DNA of 64,000 bases from JACDAN01 sp963721345 (GTDB taxonomy: Bacteria; Actinomycetota; Thermoleophilia; Gaiellales; Gaiellaceae), in the NCBI GenBank assembly GCA_963721345.1, contig CAVRIT010000001.1:1612001-1676000 (forward strand). Reading direction: 5' to 3'. Below, in pieces: positions 26,543-35,316 of the stretch. Both the position numbers and the translations under genes were made by a program. The first letter of the stretch is position 1; each line of letters begins with the position of its first letter. Under the pieces are notes generated by a model. It ran no database searches, had not been told where the DNA came from, and saw only the letters and a list, made by a program, of their open reading frames with translations.

Positions 26543-27185
26543 CGCCGATCTTCGCCGCGAGCTCGCGGGAGATCGCGTGGTCGGTGCCACCGACCCGAAC
26601 CGTTACCGGCCCGTCGAACGGCGCCGATTCGCGCACCTCGATCCTGTTCCCGGGGATCAGCTCGAGCTTCGTGAGGTAGCGCAGCACGTCGCCGTCGGCG
26701 TCCGGGACGCGTGCGACGGTCGCCTTCGCACCCGGCTCGAGGGCCGAGAGCGGGGTCAGGTCTTGCGTTGCCACATTCAGCTCCGCGTCGGGGATCGGGT
26801 CGCCGTGCGGATCGCTGGTCGGAAACCCGAGCGTGCGGTCGATGTGCGCCTCGAGCTCTTCCGACAGCGCGTGCTCGAGCCGGTCGGCCTCCGCGTGGAC
26901 TGCGTCGATCGGCAGGCCGAGGGTCTCGACGAGGTACTGCTCGAGCAGCCGGTGGTGGCGGATCACCTCGAGCGCGACGCGCCTCCCCGGCTCGGTGAGC
27001 GTCGCCCCCTTGTAGCGCTCGTGCTCGACCAGGCCGAGCGTCGCGAGCTTCTTCAGCATCGCGGTCACCGAGGGCTGTGAGACCTCGAGGCGCGCGGCGA
27101 GAGAGGAGGTCGTCGCGCGAAGCCCGGAGGCCTCGAGCTTGTAGATCTCCTTCAGGTAGTCCTGGATCGCTTCGGTCAGTTCCAT
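26535..27185 (-). CDS. DtxR-family metal-dependent regulator, MntR-like
   Basis: 216 aa. Winged helix (residues 1-60), metal-binding/dimer domain (61-135) and a C-terminal SH3-like domain (145-216). Metal ligands H78 and E82, and HAEADRLEH at 97-105. The position that is Cys102 in DtxR/IdeR is Asp101 here, which favours Mn(II) over Fe(II) sensing as in MntR. Divergent from the multicopper oxidase with a 22-base gap that contains the candidate operator, so it probably represses itself and the oxidase-transporter pair. Confidence 0.87.
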   Translation of the reverse strand: MELTEAIQDYLKEIYKLEASGLRATTSSLAARLEVSQPSVTAMLKKLATLGLVEHERYKGATLTEPGRRVALEVIRHHRLLEQYLVETLGLPIDAVHAEADRLEHALSEELEAHIDRTLGFPTSDPHGDPIPDAELNVATQDLTPLSALEPGAKATVARVPDADGDVLRYLTKLELIPGNRIEVRESAPFDGPVTVRVGGTDHAISRELAAKIGVS

Positions 27186-27215
27186 ATGCCTCAGTTATGA
27201 TTTAGGCATGCCTAA
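27185..27215 (+). promoter_or_regulatory. DtxR/MntR-type operator with -10 box, covering the oxidase start codon
   Basis: Perfect 14-base palindrome TTAGGCATGCCTAA at 27202-27215. A further ATGCCT half-site at 27185-27190 pairs with AGGCAT at 27204-27209. TTAGG...CCTAA matches the ends of known IdeR/DtxR boxes. A -10 like TATGAT lies at 27196-27201, 6 bases before the ATG at 27208, so the oxidase mRNA may be leaderless and the operator spans the transcription start. Confidence 0.7.
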
Positions 27216-28206
27216 GTTTACCCGGAAACAGATTCTGGCAGGAGCTGCGCCGCTTGTCGCGGCCGCGCCCTTCGCCAGGCTCAGCCTCCCGGGCGGCGAA
27301 CACACGCATTCGAGCGCCTCCCACGCCGGCCATGACCATGCGCGCCTCGGTCACGCGGCGATGATCCGCGACCACGTTCCGGCGCCCGGCGGCCCCAACG
27401 ACTTGGACGACCTCCTCTATCCGCCGGACGCGCTCCCGTACAAGAAGGGCCGAGTCCGGGAGTACGAGCTGACCGCGATTGACCGGGAGATCGAGATCGC
27501 GCCGGGAGTGATCTTCAACGCGTGGACGTACAACGGCACCGTCCCCGGCCCCGTGATCCGCGCGACCGAAGGCGATCTGCTGCGGGTGAAGTTCGTCAAC
27601 GCCGGTTCGCACCCGCACACGATCCACTTCCACGGGATCCATCCCTCGAACATGGACGGCGTCTTCGAGATCGTCGCGCCCGGCGACTCGTTCACATACG
27701 AGTTCCCGGCCCGCCCGGCGGGGATGCACCTCTACCACTGCCACGCGACGCCGCTGAAGAAGCACATCCACAAGGGCCTCTACGGCGCCTTCATCATCGA
27801 CCCGAAGGAGCCCCGCCCGCCGGCGCAGGAGCTCGTGATGGTGATGAACGGCTACGACACCGACGGCGACGGCGAGAACAACTTCTACACCGTCAACGGC
27901 CGGTCGTTCTACTACGCGCGCTACCCGATCGAGGTCAAGCGCTCGCAGACCGTTCGCATCTACCTCGCGAACCTGACCGAGTTCGACCTGATCAACTCCT
28001 TCCACCTGCACGGGGACTTCTTCCGCTACTACCCGACGGGGACGGGCGACCAGTTCGAGTTCACCGACACCGTCGTCCAGGGGCAGGGCCAGCGCGGCAT
28101 CCTCGAGATCGATTTCGCCAACGCCGGGGAGTTCATGTTCCACGCGCACCAGTCCGAGTTCGCCGAGCTCGGGTGGATGGGCTTCTTCGACGTGAAGGAT
28201 GAGTAG
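27208..28206 (+). CDS. Two-domain multicopper oxidase
   Basis: 332 aa. Short secretion signal at residues 1-22 with a Tat-like TRKQIL, then a His-rich stretch (HTHSSASHAGHDHARLGH). Cupredoxin copper motifs HTIHFHGIH, MHLYHCHATPLKKHIHKG, SFHLHGDFFRY and FMFHAHQSEFAELGWMG are intact. Size fits the small laccase/nitrite reductase-like two-domain group, active as a trimer. It oxidises metals or phenols with O2. It sits under the MntR-like operator and overlaps a ZIP transporter gene by 8 bases, so metal (Mn or Fe/Cu) handling is likely. Confidence 0.88.
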   Translation: MPKFTRKQILAGAAPLVAAAPFARLSLPGGEHTHSSASHAGHDHARLGHAAMIRDHVPAPGGPNDLDDLLYPPDALPYKKGRVREYELTAIDREIEIAPGVIFNAWTYNGTVPGPVIRATEGDLLRVKFVNAGSHPHTIHFHGIHPSNMDGVFEIVAPGDSFTYEFPARPAGMHLYHCHATPLKKHIHKGLYGAFIIDPKEPRPPAQELVMVMNGYDTDGDGENNFYTVNGRSFYYARYPIEVKRSQTVRIYLANLTEFDLINSFHLHGDFFRYYPTGTGDQFEFTDTVVQGQGQRGILEIDFANAGEFMFHAHQSEFAELGWMGFFDVKDE

Positions 28207-29392
28207 CCGGGCGGAAGCGTCGACCTTCTCACGGAGCTGGCGGCTCTGGGCCTTCGTCCCGCTCGTGCTGCTGACCGCCGTCGTAGCGCTGTTCACGGCG
28301 AGCGGCAGTTCGGTGACAGGCCTGCTGGGCGACCAGCCGCCGCCGCCGGACGAGTTCGACATCCGGCGTGTCGAGTTCCATCCCGGCGAGATCCGCATCC
28401 GCGTCACGAACCCGCAGCGCGACGATCTGACGATCGCGTCGGTGACGGTCGACGAGGCAATCGTGCCGTTCGACGTCCACGGCCCGCAGACGCTGGGCCG
28501 GCTGCGGTCGGCCGAGATCCTCGTCCAGTACGACTGGGTCGAGGAGGAGCCGATCTCGGTGGGCGTCACGAGCTCGACCGGGATCGAGACGACCGAGGAG
28601 ATCGCCGCGGCGGTGCAGACGCCGACGGCGTCGGCGCGGAGCTTCGTCGGCTACGCGCTGATCGGAGTGCTCGTCGGGATCGTCCCGGTCGCGCTGGGGC
28701 TCCTGTGGCTCCCGTCACTGCGGCGGGCAGCGCCGGAGTGGCTCGCCGCCTTCATGGCCCTGACCGCTGGGCTGCTGACGTTCCTCGCAGTCGAGGCGCT
28801 GTCGGAGGCGATGGAGCTCCAGGCAGCCCTGCCCAGCGCGCTGGGCGGCGCCGGGCTCGTGCTGCTCGGAGTCTCGCTCAGCTTCCTCACGCTGACGGCA
28901 CTCTCGTGGCGGCTCAGCGGGGGCGGCTCGGGCGGTGCGAGCGGGTTCGCGCTGGCGACGCTCGTCGCGATCGGCATCGGGGCCCACAACCTCGGCGAGG
29001 GTCTCGCGATCGGCTCGTCGTTCGCGCTCGGCGAGCTCGCGCTCGGGACGTTCTTCATCGTCGGCTTCATGGTCCACAACCTCACCGAGGGGCTCGGGAT
29101 CGCCTCGCCGCTGGCGGAGGGCCGTACCGTCTCGTTCGGTCGGTTGGCGGCGCTCGTGCTGGTCGCGGGCGCGCCCGCGATCCTCGGGGCGTGGATCGGC
29201 GGCTTCGTCACGAGCGACATGCTGGGCGTCCTCTTCTTCGCGGCGGCGGCGGGTGCGGCGTTCCAGGTCGTCGTCGAGGTCGGACGCTACGTCGCGCGGC
29301 GGGCGCCGGGCGGGCTCGGCTCGCCGCACGTGCTCGGCGGGTTCCTGGCAGGCGTGGCCGTGATGTACGTCACGGGTCTGCTCGTCGCCTAG
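28199..29392 (+). CDS. ZIP family metal transporter with extra N-terminal extracellular domain
   Basis: 397 aa. A first helix (about residues 15-36) is followed by a beta-rich domain of roughly 100 aa (50-145: FDIRRVEFHPGEIRIRVTN, YDWVEEEPISVGV), and then seven or eight ZIP helices from 146 on. Metal motifs HNLGEGLAIG (about 262) and HNLTEGLGI (about 292) are those of ZIP helices 4 and 5. The family imports Zn, Mn or Fe. The extra domain is not part of the core family and may receive metal from the oxidase encoded just upstream, an idea based only on gene order. Confidence 0.85.
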   Translation: MSSRAEASTFSRSWRLWAFVPLVLLTAVVALFTASGSSVTGLLGDQPPPPDEFDIRRVEFHPGEIRIRVTNPQRDDLTIASVTVDEAIVPFDVHGPQTLGRLRSAEILVQYDWVEEEPISVGVTSSTGIETTEEIAAAVQTPTASARSFVGYALIGVLVGIVPVALGLLWLPSLRRAAPEWLAAFMALTAGLLTFLAVEALSEAMELQAALPSALGGAGLVLLGVSLSFLTLTALSWRLSGGGSGGASGFALATLVAIGIGAHNLGEGLAIGSSFALGELALGTFFIVGFMVHNLTEGLGIASPLAEGRTVSFGRLAALVLVAGAPAILGAWIGGFVTSDMLGVLFFAAAAGAAFQVVVEVGRYVARRAPGGLGSPHVLGGFLAGVAVMYVTGLLVA

Positions 29393-29393
29393 G

Positions 29394-30110
29394 GTGTTCG
29401 CCGTGGGAAGCGGCTTCGCACCGGTCAAGGAACTGATCAAGGACGTCCCCGGCTGGCTCTCCGACGAGGAGGGCGAGGCGCTCTACGAGCTCGCGCGGGA
29501 CTGCACCGGGAAGGGCGTGATCGTCGAGATCGGCTCGTGGAAGGGCAAGTCCACGATCTGCCTCGGCCTCGGATCTCGCGAGGGCCGCGGCGTTCGGATC
29601 TTCGCCGTCGACCCGCATGCCGACTACCGCCACGGCGAGTTCAAGGAGAACATCGAGCGGGCGGGCATCGCCGACCTCGTCACGCCCGTGAAGGGGCTCT
29701 CGCAGGCCGTCGTGGACGACTTCGACGAGCCGATCGAGCTGCTGTTCGTCGACGGCTCGCACGAGGAGGACGACGTCCGTGAGGACTTCGAGAAGTGGGT
29801 ACCGAAAGTCGTCGAGGGCGGCGTCGTCGCGTTCCACGACACGACGTGGCATCCCGGGGTGCGGAAGGTGGTGGCGGAGAAGATCTTCTCGTCGCGTCAG
29901 TTCCGCGACGTGCGGTTCGTGATCGGCTCGACGACGATCGCGTCGAAAGTGGCGCACAACACCGGCCACGACCGGCTTCACGCGCGGCGCGTGCAGGCGA
30001 CGAAGGCGGTCTTCGGCGCGGTGACCCGCGTGCTCCGGAAGAGGCGCTCCTGGGTCCCGGGCCCGGTGGAGCGGGCCGGCCGTCGCGTTTTCAAGCTCGT
30101 CGGTCGCTAG
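29394..30110 (+). CDS. Class I SAM-dependent methyltransferase (Methyltransf_24 type)
   Basis: 238 aa from GTG 29394 (GTG 29403 also possible), 1 base after the ZIP stop. SAM site VIVEIGSWKGKSTICL near residue 45, acidic loop IFAVDPHADY and LLFVDGSHEEDDV. This group methylates sugars or small metabolites, often in glycan clusters. The basic C-terminus (residues 195-238) may contact membrane. Substrate unknown. Confidence 0.75.
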   Translation: MFAVGSGFAPVKELIKDVPGWLSDEEGEALYELARDCTGKGVIVEIGSWKGKSTICLGLGSREGRGVRIFAVDPHADYRHGEFKENIERAGIADLVTPVKGLSQAVVDDFDEPIELLFVDGSHEEDDVREDFEKWVPKVVEGGVVAFHDTTWHPGVRKVVAEKIFSSRQFRDVRFVIGSTTIASKVAHNTGHDRLHARRVQATKAVFGAVTRVLRKRRSWVPGPVERAGRRVFKLVGR

Positions 30111-30162
30111 ACCGTGACGATTCTGTAACACCGTCTCGCGCCTGCTCTCCCGTCAGGTATCT

Positions 30163-30180
30163 GTTGTCGAACACGACAAC
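30163..30180 (+). promoter_or_regulatory. Inverted repeat in the leader of the collagen-like gene
   Basis: GTTGTCG-AACA-CGACAAC, a perfect 7-base inverted repeat 12 bases before the ATG and just before the GAAGGGAG ribosome site. It could be an operator or an mRNA hairpin affecting translation. The nearby sequence is otherwise unremarkable. Confidence 0.4.
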
Positions 30181-30192
30181 GAAGGGAGCCAG

Positions 30193-31122
30193 ATGAAGTT
30201 CATCTTCTTGGTGGTTGCCGCGGCGTGCGCCGTGGTCGCCGCCGGCGTCGGGCTGGCGCAGGATTCGGGCGCGCCGACCGTGATCCACGCGTGCAAGCAC
30301 CCGTCGGGCGGCTGGTTGCGGCAGGTCGCGTCCGCCTCGCAGTGCCGCCGTCGCGAGAAGCACGTCAGCTGGAGCATCCAGGGTGCAAAGGGCGACAAGG
30401 GAGATCCTGGAGCGCCCGGTGCGCCGGGCGCGCCCGGGCCCGCGGGGCCGAAGGGCGACCCGGGAACGGTCGTCACCGGGCTCGGGACCCTGAGAGGCGT
30501 GCCGTGCATCGCGTCCGACGATGCCGCCGGTGAGATCGAGGTCACGGTCGCCGGGAACGGCGACATCGCGCTGACCTGCGTCGCCGCGCCGGACGAGGCG
30601 CCACCGCCACCTCCCCCGCCACCGCCTCCGGCCGGGTCGGCGAAGCTCGTGATCAACGAGGTCGACTACGACCAGGTCGGTGCGGACTCGAACGGCTTCG
30701 TCGAGCTCAAGAACGCCGGCGATGTGGCTGCGGATCTCTCGACGATCGACCTCGTCGCCGTGAACGGAGGTGACGGAAACGAGTACGACCGGGTCGAGCT
30801 GACCGGGACGCTCGCACCGGGAGCCCACCTCGACGTGGCGATCGAGCTCCAGAACGGCGCACCGGACGGCCTCGCGCTGCTCGACGGGACAACGCTGCTC
30901 GACTCGCTGTCCTACGAAGGGGCGATCACCGTCGCGACGATCGGCTCGCAGACCTACAACCTCGTCGAGGGAACGGTGCTGCCGGCCTCCGCCGAGGACT
31001 CCAACTCCGTGGCGGGATCGCTGATCCGCAACCCCGACGGCAAGGACACGAACGACGCGTCCGCCGACTGGGCGTTCACGACGACGATCACGAGAGGGGC
31101 GGCGAACGTGATGACGCCGTAG
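30193..31122 (+). CDS. Secreted protein with collagen-like repeat and lamin-tail domain
   Basis: 309 aa. Signal peptide (residues 1-22). A Cys-bearing basic segment, then a short Gly-X-Y collagen-like run (about 58-94: GAKGDKGDPGAPGAPG...), a small domain with two Cys (VPCIASDD, ALTCVAAP), a ten-Pro linker (about 137-146) and a lamin-tail domain (about 150-309: LVINEVDYDQ, GFVELKNAGD). Lamin-tail domains often mark secreted or surface proteins. The role is unknown. It may be a surface filament or adhesin. Confidence 0.75.
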   Translation: MKFIFLVVAAACAVVAAGVGLAQDSGAPTVIHACKHPSGGWLRQVASASQCRRREKHVSWSIQGAKGDKGDPGAPGAPGAPGPAGPKGDPGTVVTGLGTLRGVPCIASDDAAGEIEVTVAGNGDIALTCVAAPDEAPPPPPPPPPPAGSAKLVINEVDYDQVGADSNGFVELKNAGDVAADLSTIDLVAVNGGDGNEYDRVELTGTLAPGAHLDVAIELQNGAPDGLALLDGTTLLDSLSYEGAITVATIGSQTYNLVEGTVLPASAEDSNSVAGSLIRNPDGKDTNDASADWAFTTTITRGAANVMTP

Positions 31123-31123
31123 T

Positions 31124-32050
31124 TCAGAGGCTGCGGTAGATCGCTACCAGGCGGTCGGCGCCCTTGTCCGCGTCGTGGAACTCCTCCACGTAGGCGCGTG
31201 ACCGGGCGCCGACCCGCCTGCGTTCGTCGGCTGACGCGGCGAGGGTGCCGACTCGCTCCCGGAGTGTCTCCTTGGTGACGGGGACGATCGGGACTTCCGT
31301 GCCCAGGCTCTTCTCCGTCTCTTGGACCGCCTCGGGGCGCAGATAGCTGAGCACGGGCTTCCCGAGCGCCATTGCCTCGAGCGCGAAGATCCCGTACCAG
31401 CCCGCGTTCAGCTGGTCGACCACGATGTCGGCGCGGGCGTAGCGCTGACGCGCCTCGTCGTGGCGCAGCCCCTCGACGATGTCAAGCTCGACGTCGAGGC
31501 CCTCGCATGCCTCGACCACGTGCTCTGTGCCCTTCCGGCCCCGGCTCGAGGGGGCATGGACGACGACCGGCCTCGCGCGATCCTCGGGCGGAGCCGGCGT
31601 GTAGTCGCGCAGATCGAGGCCGGGCGGCACGACATGGGCGTCAGGCACCCAGCGCAGCGCGTCGTACGACCCGACGATCCGCGCGTCGGCGCCACGCGCG
31701 TACGCCAGCTCCTCGCTCGTCTTGCCACGAATGTCCGAGCCGAGGAAGTGCAGGACCGAGCGCTTCCGCGTCGCCTTCAGGATCGGCCAGGTGAGCTTCC
31801 GCGGCACGAGCGTCCAGCCGAAGTAGAAGTGGAACACGTCGGTCTTCGGCAGCAGCCGCAGGAACGCCGGCCACTGCACGGCCTGCCGGCCCCAGAAGCT
31901 TCCAGGCCGGTCGAGCGACCAATCCGCCTCCGGATGGAGCTTTTGGCGCTCGACGACGACGAGTTTCGCGTCCACGCCCTTGCGCCGGAGCGCCTGCACG
32001 TTCGTCCACGGGATTCCCGCCACGTTCAGCGGGGTGTGGACGACTCTCAC
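31124..32050 (-). CDS. GT4-like (GT-B) glycosyltransferase
   Basis: 308 aa from GTG 32050. C-terminal GT-B nucleotide-site pattern: VVHAPSSRGRKGTEHVVEAC, then IVVDQLNAGWYGIFALEAMALGKPVL (E-x7-E region). Shorter than usual GT4 (about 370), with a reduced N-terminal domain. Starts the large glycan region and is convergent with the collagen-like gene, 1 base apart. Confidence 0.82.
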   Translation of the reverse strand: MRVVHTPLNVAGIPWTNVQALRRKGVDAKLVVVERQKLHPEADWSLDRPGSFWGRQAVQWPAFLRLLPKTDVFHFYFGWTLVPRKLTWPILKATRKRSVLHFLGSDIRGKTSEELAYARGADARIVGSYDALRWVPDAHVVPPGLDLRDYTPAPPEDRARPVVVHAPSSRGRKGTEHVVEACEGLDVELDIVEGLRHDEARQRYARADIVVDQLNAGWYGIFALEAMALGKPVLSYLRPEAVQETEKSLGTEVPIVPVTKETLRERVGTLAASADERRRVGARSRAYVEEFHDADKGADRLVAIYRSL

Positions 32051-32158
32051 GACATCGTGTTCCTGGGACGGCGCTGAGGGTGCGCGGCCGGAGGGGACAG
32101 TGTTCGAAACACGGCCCCGGAGAGCCGCGTGCGCTCAGCGGTGTCAGGCGGCGGCGGA

Positions 32159-32175
32159 GCCGGGCTTCGCCCGGC
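32159..32175 (-). terminator. Short GC hairpin downstream of the ATP-grasp operon
   Basis: GCCGGGC-TTC-GCCCGGC, 7-base stem, in the 154-base gap between the ATP-grasp stop (32205) and the next minus-strand gene. The same gap holds GTGTT-CGA-AACAC (32100-32112). No T run, so the terminator call is weak. Nothing else is seen in the gap. Confidence 0.4.
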
Positions 32176-32204
32176 GGGAGCCGGCGCCGGCCAGGAGCGC
32201 GAGG

Positions 32205-33227
32205 TCAGTCGTCCCACTCCACTTGGTCGAAGTAACGCAAGGCGCGGCGCGTCGGGCGCACGCGTTCGCCAAACGACGCCAGCTCGTCCGCCGAGATCTC
32301 GCCGAGCGCGTGCTTCACGCCGAGCCACGGGAGGTTCAGATCCTCCTGGTAGACGATCGTCGAGATCCGCGGGTTGATCTCGATCACCTTGTCGCCGACG
32401 AGCTGGATGTTGAAGAAGTGGTCGAGTGAGAGCGCCTCGACGATCTTCGCGGCGATCTCCATCAGCCAGTCGTCGTCGAGCGTCGCGAAGTACATCGCCA
32501 GCCCGGCGCGCATGGATTCCCGCGTCTTCGGGTGCCCCAGCGCGATGCGGCCGGCCTCGGCGATCCCGTCGATCGTGCGCTCCATCCCCGAGGCAAGCTC
32601 CATCACGAGGAGCGGCGTCTCGTCGTCGCCGAGCAGCTCGACGAGCTCCTCGAGCCGCAGCGCCTCCGCCACACCGGGGCGGTTCGTCAGCAGCTGCTCT
32701 CGGCGGTCCGCGCCCGCGGACAGGATCCGAAACCCGCGCGACCCGGACGAGAACGCCGGCTTGATCGCGACGTCCTCCTCGGGATAGCCGAGCTCGCGCG
32801 CCGCGTCGCCGACCGCCTCGCCGCCGACGACGCGTCGCCACTTCGGCCCGGGGACGCCGATCTCGTCCAGCAGCGCATAGCTCTCGGCCTTGTCGTTCGA
32901 CCGCCGCACGGCTTCTGGCGACGCGACCATGACCGCCACATCCTCGAACCGCTCCTTCGACTCGGCGAGCCCCAGCAGATCGAACGAGGACTGCGGCAGG
33001 ATCGCCTCGACGCCCTCCGAGCGCACCACCTCGAGCATCGCGTCCGCGAAGCCGGGGTCTGACCCTGAGGGAACGAGGTGGAACGAGTCGCAGATATGGC
33101 GGCCGACCGCTCGCTCCGCCATGTCGGTTCCGACGACGCGCACCGAGCGCTCCCCGTTCTCGCGCAGCGCGCGCACCAGGGCAGCGGTGCCGGGCGCTCC
33201 CGCCGCAGAGACGAGAACGGTGGTCAC
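32205..33227 (-). CDS. ATP-grasp ligase (carbamoyl-phosphate synthase large-subunit-like)
   Basis: 340 aa. N-terminal Rossmann-like pre-ATP-grasp domain (VLVSAAGAPGTAALVRAL), ATP-grasp body with AIKPAFSSGSRGF and the metal site VIEINPRIS near residue 285. Family members form acyl-phosphate then amide or ester bonds, for example linking amino acids. Last in an operon with a methyltransferase, flippase, NodB-like protein and another ATP-grasp, all joined by 4-base overlaps. Confidence 0.82.
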   Translation of the reverse strand: MTTVLVSAAGAPGTAALVRALRENGERSVRVVGTDMAERAVGRHICDSFHLVPSGSDPGFADAMLEVVRSEGVEAILPQSSFDLLGLAESKERFEDVAVMVASPEAVRRSNDKAESYALLDEIGVPGPKWRRVVGGEAVGDAARELGYPEEDVAIKPAFSSGSRGFRILSAGADRREQLLTNRPGVAEALRLEELVELLGDDETPLLVMELASGMERTIDGIAEAGRIALGHPKTRESMRAGLAMYFATLDDDWLMEIAAKIVEALSLDHFFNIQLVGDKVIEINPRISTIVYQEDLNLPWLGVKHALGEISADELASFGERVRPTRRALRYFDQVEWDD

Positions 33228-33880
33228 TTACGAATGAGCGCGAGCTTCGGCCCGAGCGCCTCCGGCTCGCGACCCACCTCGCGGACGAACTCGTCCCAGG
33301 CCGAGTTCACGTTCACGTCGTCGGCCACGAGCACGCCGCCCTCGCCCAGCGCGTCCCAGGCGGCCCGGAACTCGAAGCTCATGCACTCGTAGGAGTGCTC
33401 GCTGTCGTGCATGAAGAAGTCGATCGCGCCGACCCGCTCGAGCAGCGGCGGGAGCTCGTCCTGCGAGCGCCCGAGCACGAGGTGCCAGCGCTCCCGCAGA
33501 CCCGGCGGAACCATCCAGCCGGGCTCCTTGCCCGGCGGGATCACCGCGCCGCCCTTTCCGTCCCAGAACTTTCCGGGCTCGTACTCCTCGCCGGCAACTT
33601 CCGGAAGGTCGATAGACCACAGCTCGCCGTCGCCGTTGTCTTCCAGCGCCAGCAGCACGAACGCAGTCGAGACGCCGTTGCAGACGCCGGTCTCGACCGC
33701 AACGCGCGGTTGCAGCTCGCGCAGCAGGCGGTAGAGGCGCAGGCCCTCGTCGTAGCCGTCGCGGCCCGTGACGCGGCCCGTGTTGTAGCGATGACCGCGC
33801 GGGGTCTGGCCCTGAACGGTGTCCCAGAACTCCGCGGCGCGGTCCTCGAGGTGGTCGATCAGGGTCTCGACGGCGCTCAC
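33224..33880 (-). CDS. Class I SAM-dependent methyltransferase
   Basis: 218 aa from GTG 33880 (GTGA overlap with the flippase gene). SAM site AVETGVCNGVSTAFVL near residue 55, WSIDLPEV, FFMHDSEHSYECM and LVADDVNVN. Resembles cephalosporin hydroxylase/methyltransferase-24 proteins that occur in sugar clusters. Overlaps the ATP-grasp start (ATGA). Confidence 0.78.
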   Translation of the reverse strand: MSAVETLIDHLEDRAAEFWDTVQGQTPRGHRYNTGRVTGRDGYDEGLRLYRLLRELQPRVAVETGVCNGVSTAFVLLALEDNGDGELWSIDLPEVAGEEYEPGKFWDGKGGAVIPPGKEPGWMVPPGLRERWHLVLGRSQDELPPLLERVGAIDFFMHDSEHSYECMSFEFRAAWDALGEGGVLVADDVNVNSAWDEFVREVGREPEALGPKLALIRK

Positions 33881-35316
33881 CGGGACGGCATCGTAGTCAG
33901 GCGCATGCGCCTCAGCTCCTCCGGGAGGTAGAAGCCGAGCGGGAGCAGCGCGAGCGGGTACACGGCCACGACCGCGATCGCCGCCGCGAGGGGGAAGTCG
34001 AGCGTCCTGGCCAGAACGGTCAGCGCCACGGCGACGCCGGCCGCAGTGGCGACGCGGCGCCACTGGTACGGCACCGGGAAGACCTGTTGCGCCTTCCAGG
34101 CCATGCCGAGGAAGAGCGTGGCATAGGCGCCGATCGTGGCGACGGCGGCGCCCATCATCCCGAACTCCGGAATCAGCGCGAGGTTCAGCACGACGTTCAG
34201 CGCCGCGGCCACGCCGGTGATCACCCAGTTCGAGCGTGTCCGGCGCGCCCGCCCGATCCCGATCACGACGACGATGTACGCGCCGAAGGCGACCGCGGCG
34301 AAGGCGAGCGGGGCGACGACGCGCTCGGCGGCGTAGAACTCCTCGGTCGTGAGCAGCTCGACGAGCCACGGCGCGAGCACGCCGAGCGCCAGCGCGAGCC
34401 ACGACGTGACGGCGACGAGGTACGTCAGGACGAAGCTGTACGTCCGTGCCGCTTCGCGATCGTCCTCGATCGAATAGGCGAAGGCGGGCCACGCAGTGCG
34501 GAACGCCGCGAGCAGGAGGATGATCCCCGAGGCGACGCGCACGCCGATCGAGTAGAGCCCGACCTCCTTCGGTCCGGCGAGCTTGACGAGGAAGAAGCGG
34601 TCGCTGAAGTTCAAGACCCAGAGGAAGAGCGCGGACGGGACGAGCGGCATGCCGAAGCGGTTCATCTCGCGGAGCAACGGCCGGTCGAGCTCGAGCCCGA
34701 GCTGCTCGCGGCGGTAGGCGAGGAGACCGGCGTAGACGAGCAGCGTCCCCGTGAAGTTCCCGACGATGACGCCGATCGGTCCCTGCTCCAAGGCGACCAC
34801 GAGGAAGAGCGTTGCGCCGACGGTCAGCCCCAGGTTGATCAGCGTCGCGACGAGGTAAGCGGCGGAGCGCTGCTCGACACGGAAGAGCGACGTCATCTGC
34901 TCGTAGTTCACGTGGGCCCAGAGCCCGACGAACGCCGCGCGCACGAGGTTGGCGTGCTCGCCGGTGCCGAACAGGAGCTGGGAGATCGGCTCGGCGAGCA
35001 CCAGGCCCGCGACGAGCCCGGCCGTACCGCTCGCCATCGTGAACCAGAACGACGTGCGGATCACGCGGCGCTGGCCGTCCTCGTCGGCCTCGTCGAAGTA
35101 GAAGCGGAAGAACGCGCTCTTCACGCCGGCCGCGAGGAGGACGGTCAGCACCGCCGACAACGCGATCAGCGTCTCGATCAGCCCGTAGTCGGCCGGCGAG
35201 AGGTAGCGCGTGTAGACGGGGAGCAGCAGGACGGCGATGAACCGCGAGACGAGCGAGCCGAGGCCGTAGACCGCCGAGTGGCGGGTCAGCTCGCCGAGCC
35301 GCTTCCCGAGGCTCAC
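33877..35316 (-). CDS. Wzx-type polysaccharide flippase
   Basis: 479 aa from GTG 35316 (GTGA overlap with the upstream gene). Twelve to fourteen hydrophobic helices in the MOP/PST pattern: starts SAVYGLGSLVSRFIAVLLLPVYTRYLSPADYG, which is typical of Wzx/RfbX proteins. It moves lipid-linked glycan units to the outer face of the membrane. Confidence 0.88.
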   Translation of the reverse strand: MSLGKRLGELTRHSAVYGLGSLVSRFIAVLLLPVYTRYLSPADYGLIETLIALSAVLTVLLAAGVKSAFFRFYFDEADEDGQRRVIRTSFWFTMASGTAGLVAGLVLAEPISQLLFGTGEHANLVRAAFVGLWAHVNYEQMTSLFRVEQRSAAYLVATLINLGLTVGATLFLVVALEQGPIGVIVGNFTGTLLVYAGLLAYRREQLGLELDRPLLREMNRFGMPLVPSALFLWVLNFSDRFFLVKLAGPKEVGLYSIGVRVASGIILLLAAFRTAWPAFAYSIEDDREAARTYSFVLTYLVAVTSWLALALGVLAPWLVELLTTEEFYAAERVVAPLAFAAVAFGAYIVVVIGIGRARRTRSNWVITGVAAALNVVLNLALIPEFGMMGAAVATIGAYATLFLGMAWKAQQVFPVPYQWRRVATAAGVAVALTVLARTLDFPLAAAIAVVAVYPLALLPLGFYLPEELRRMRLTTMPSR

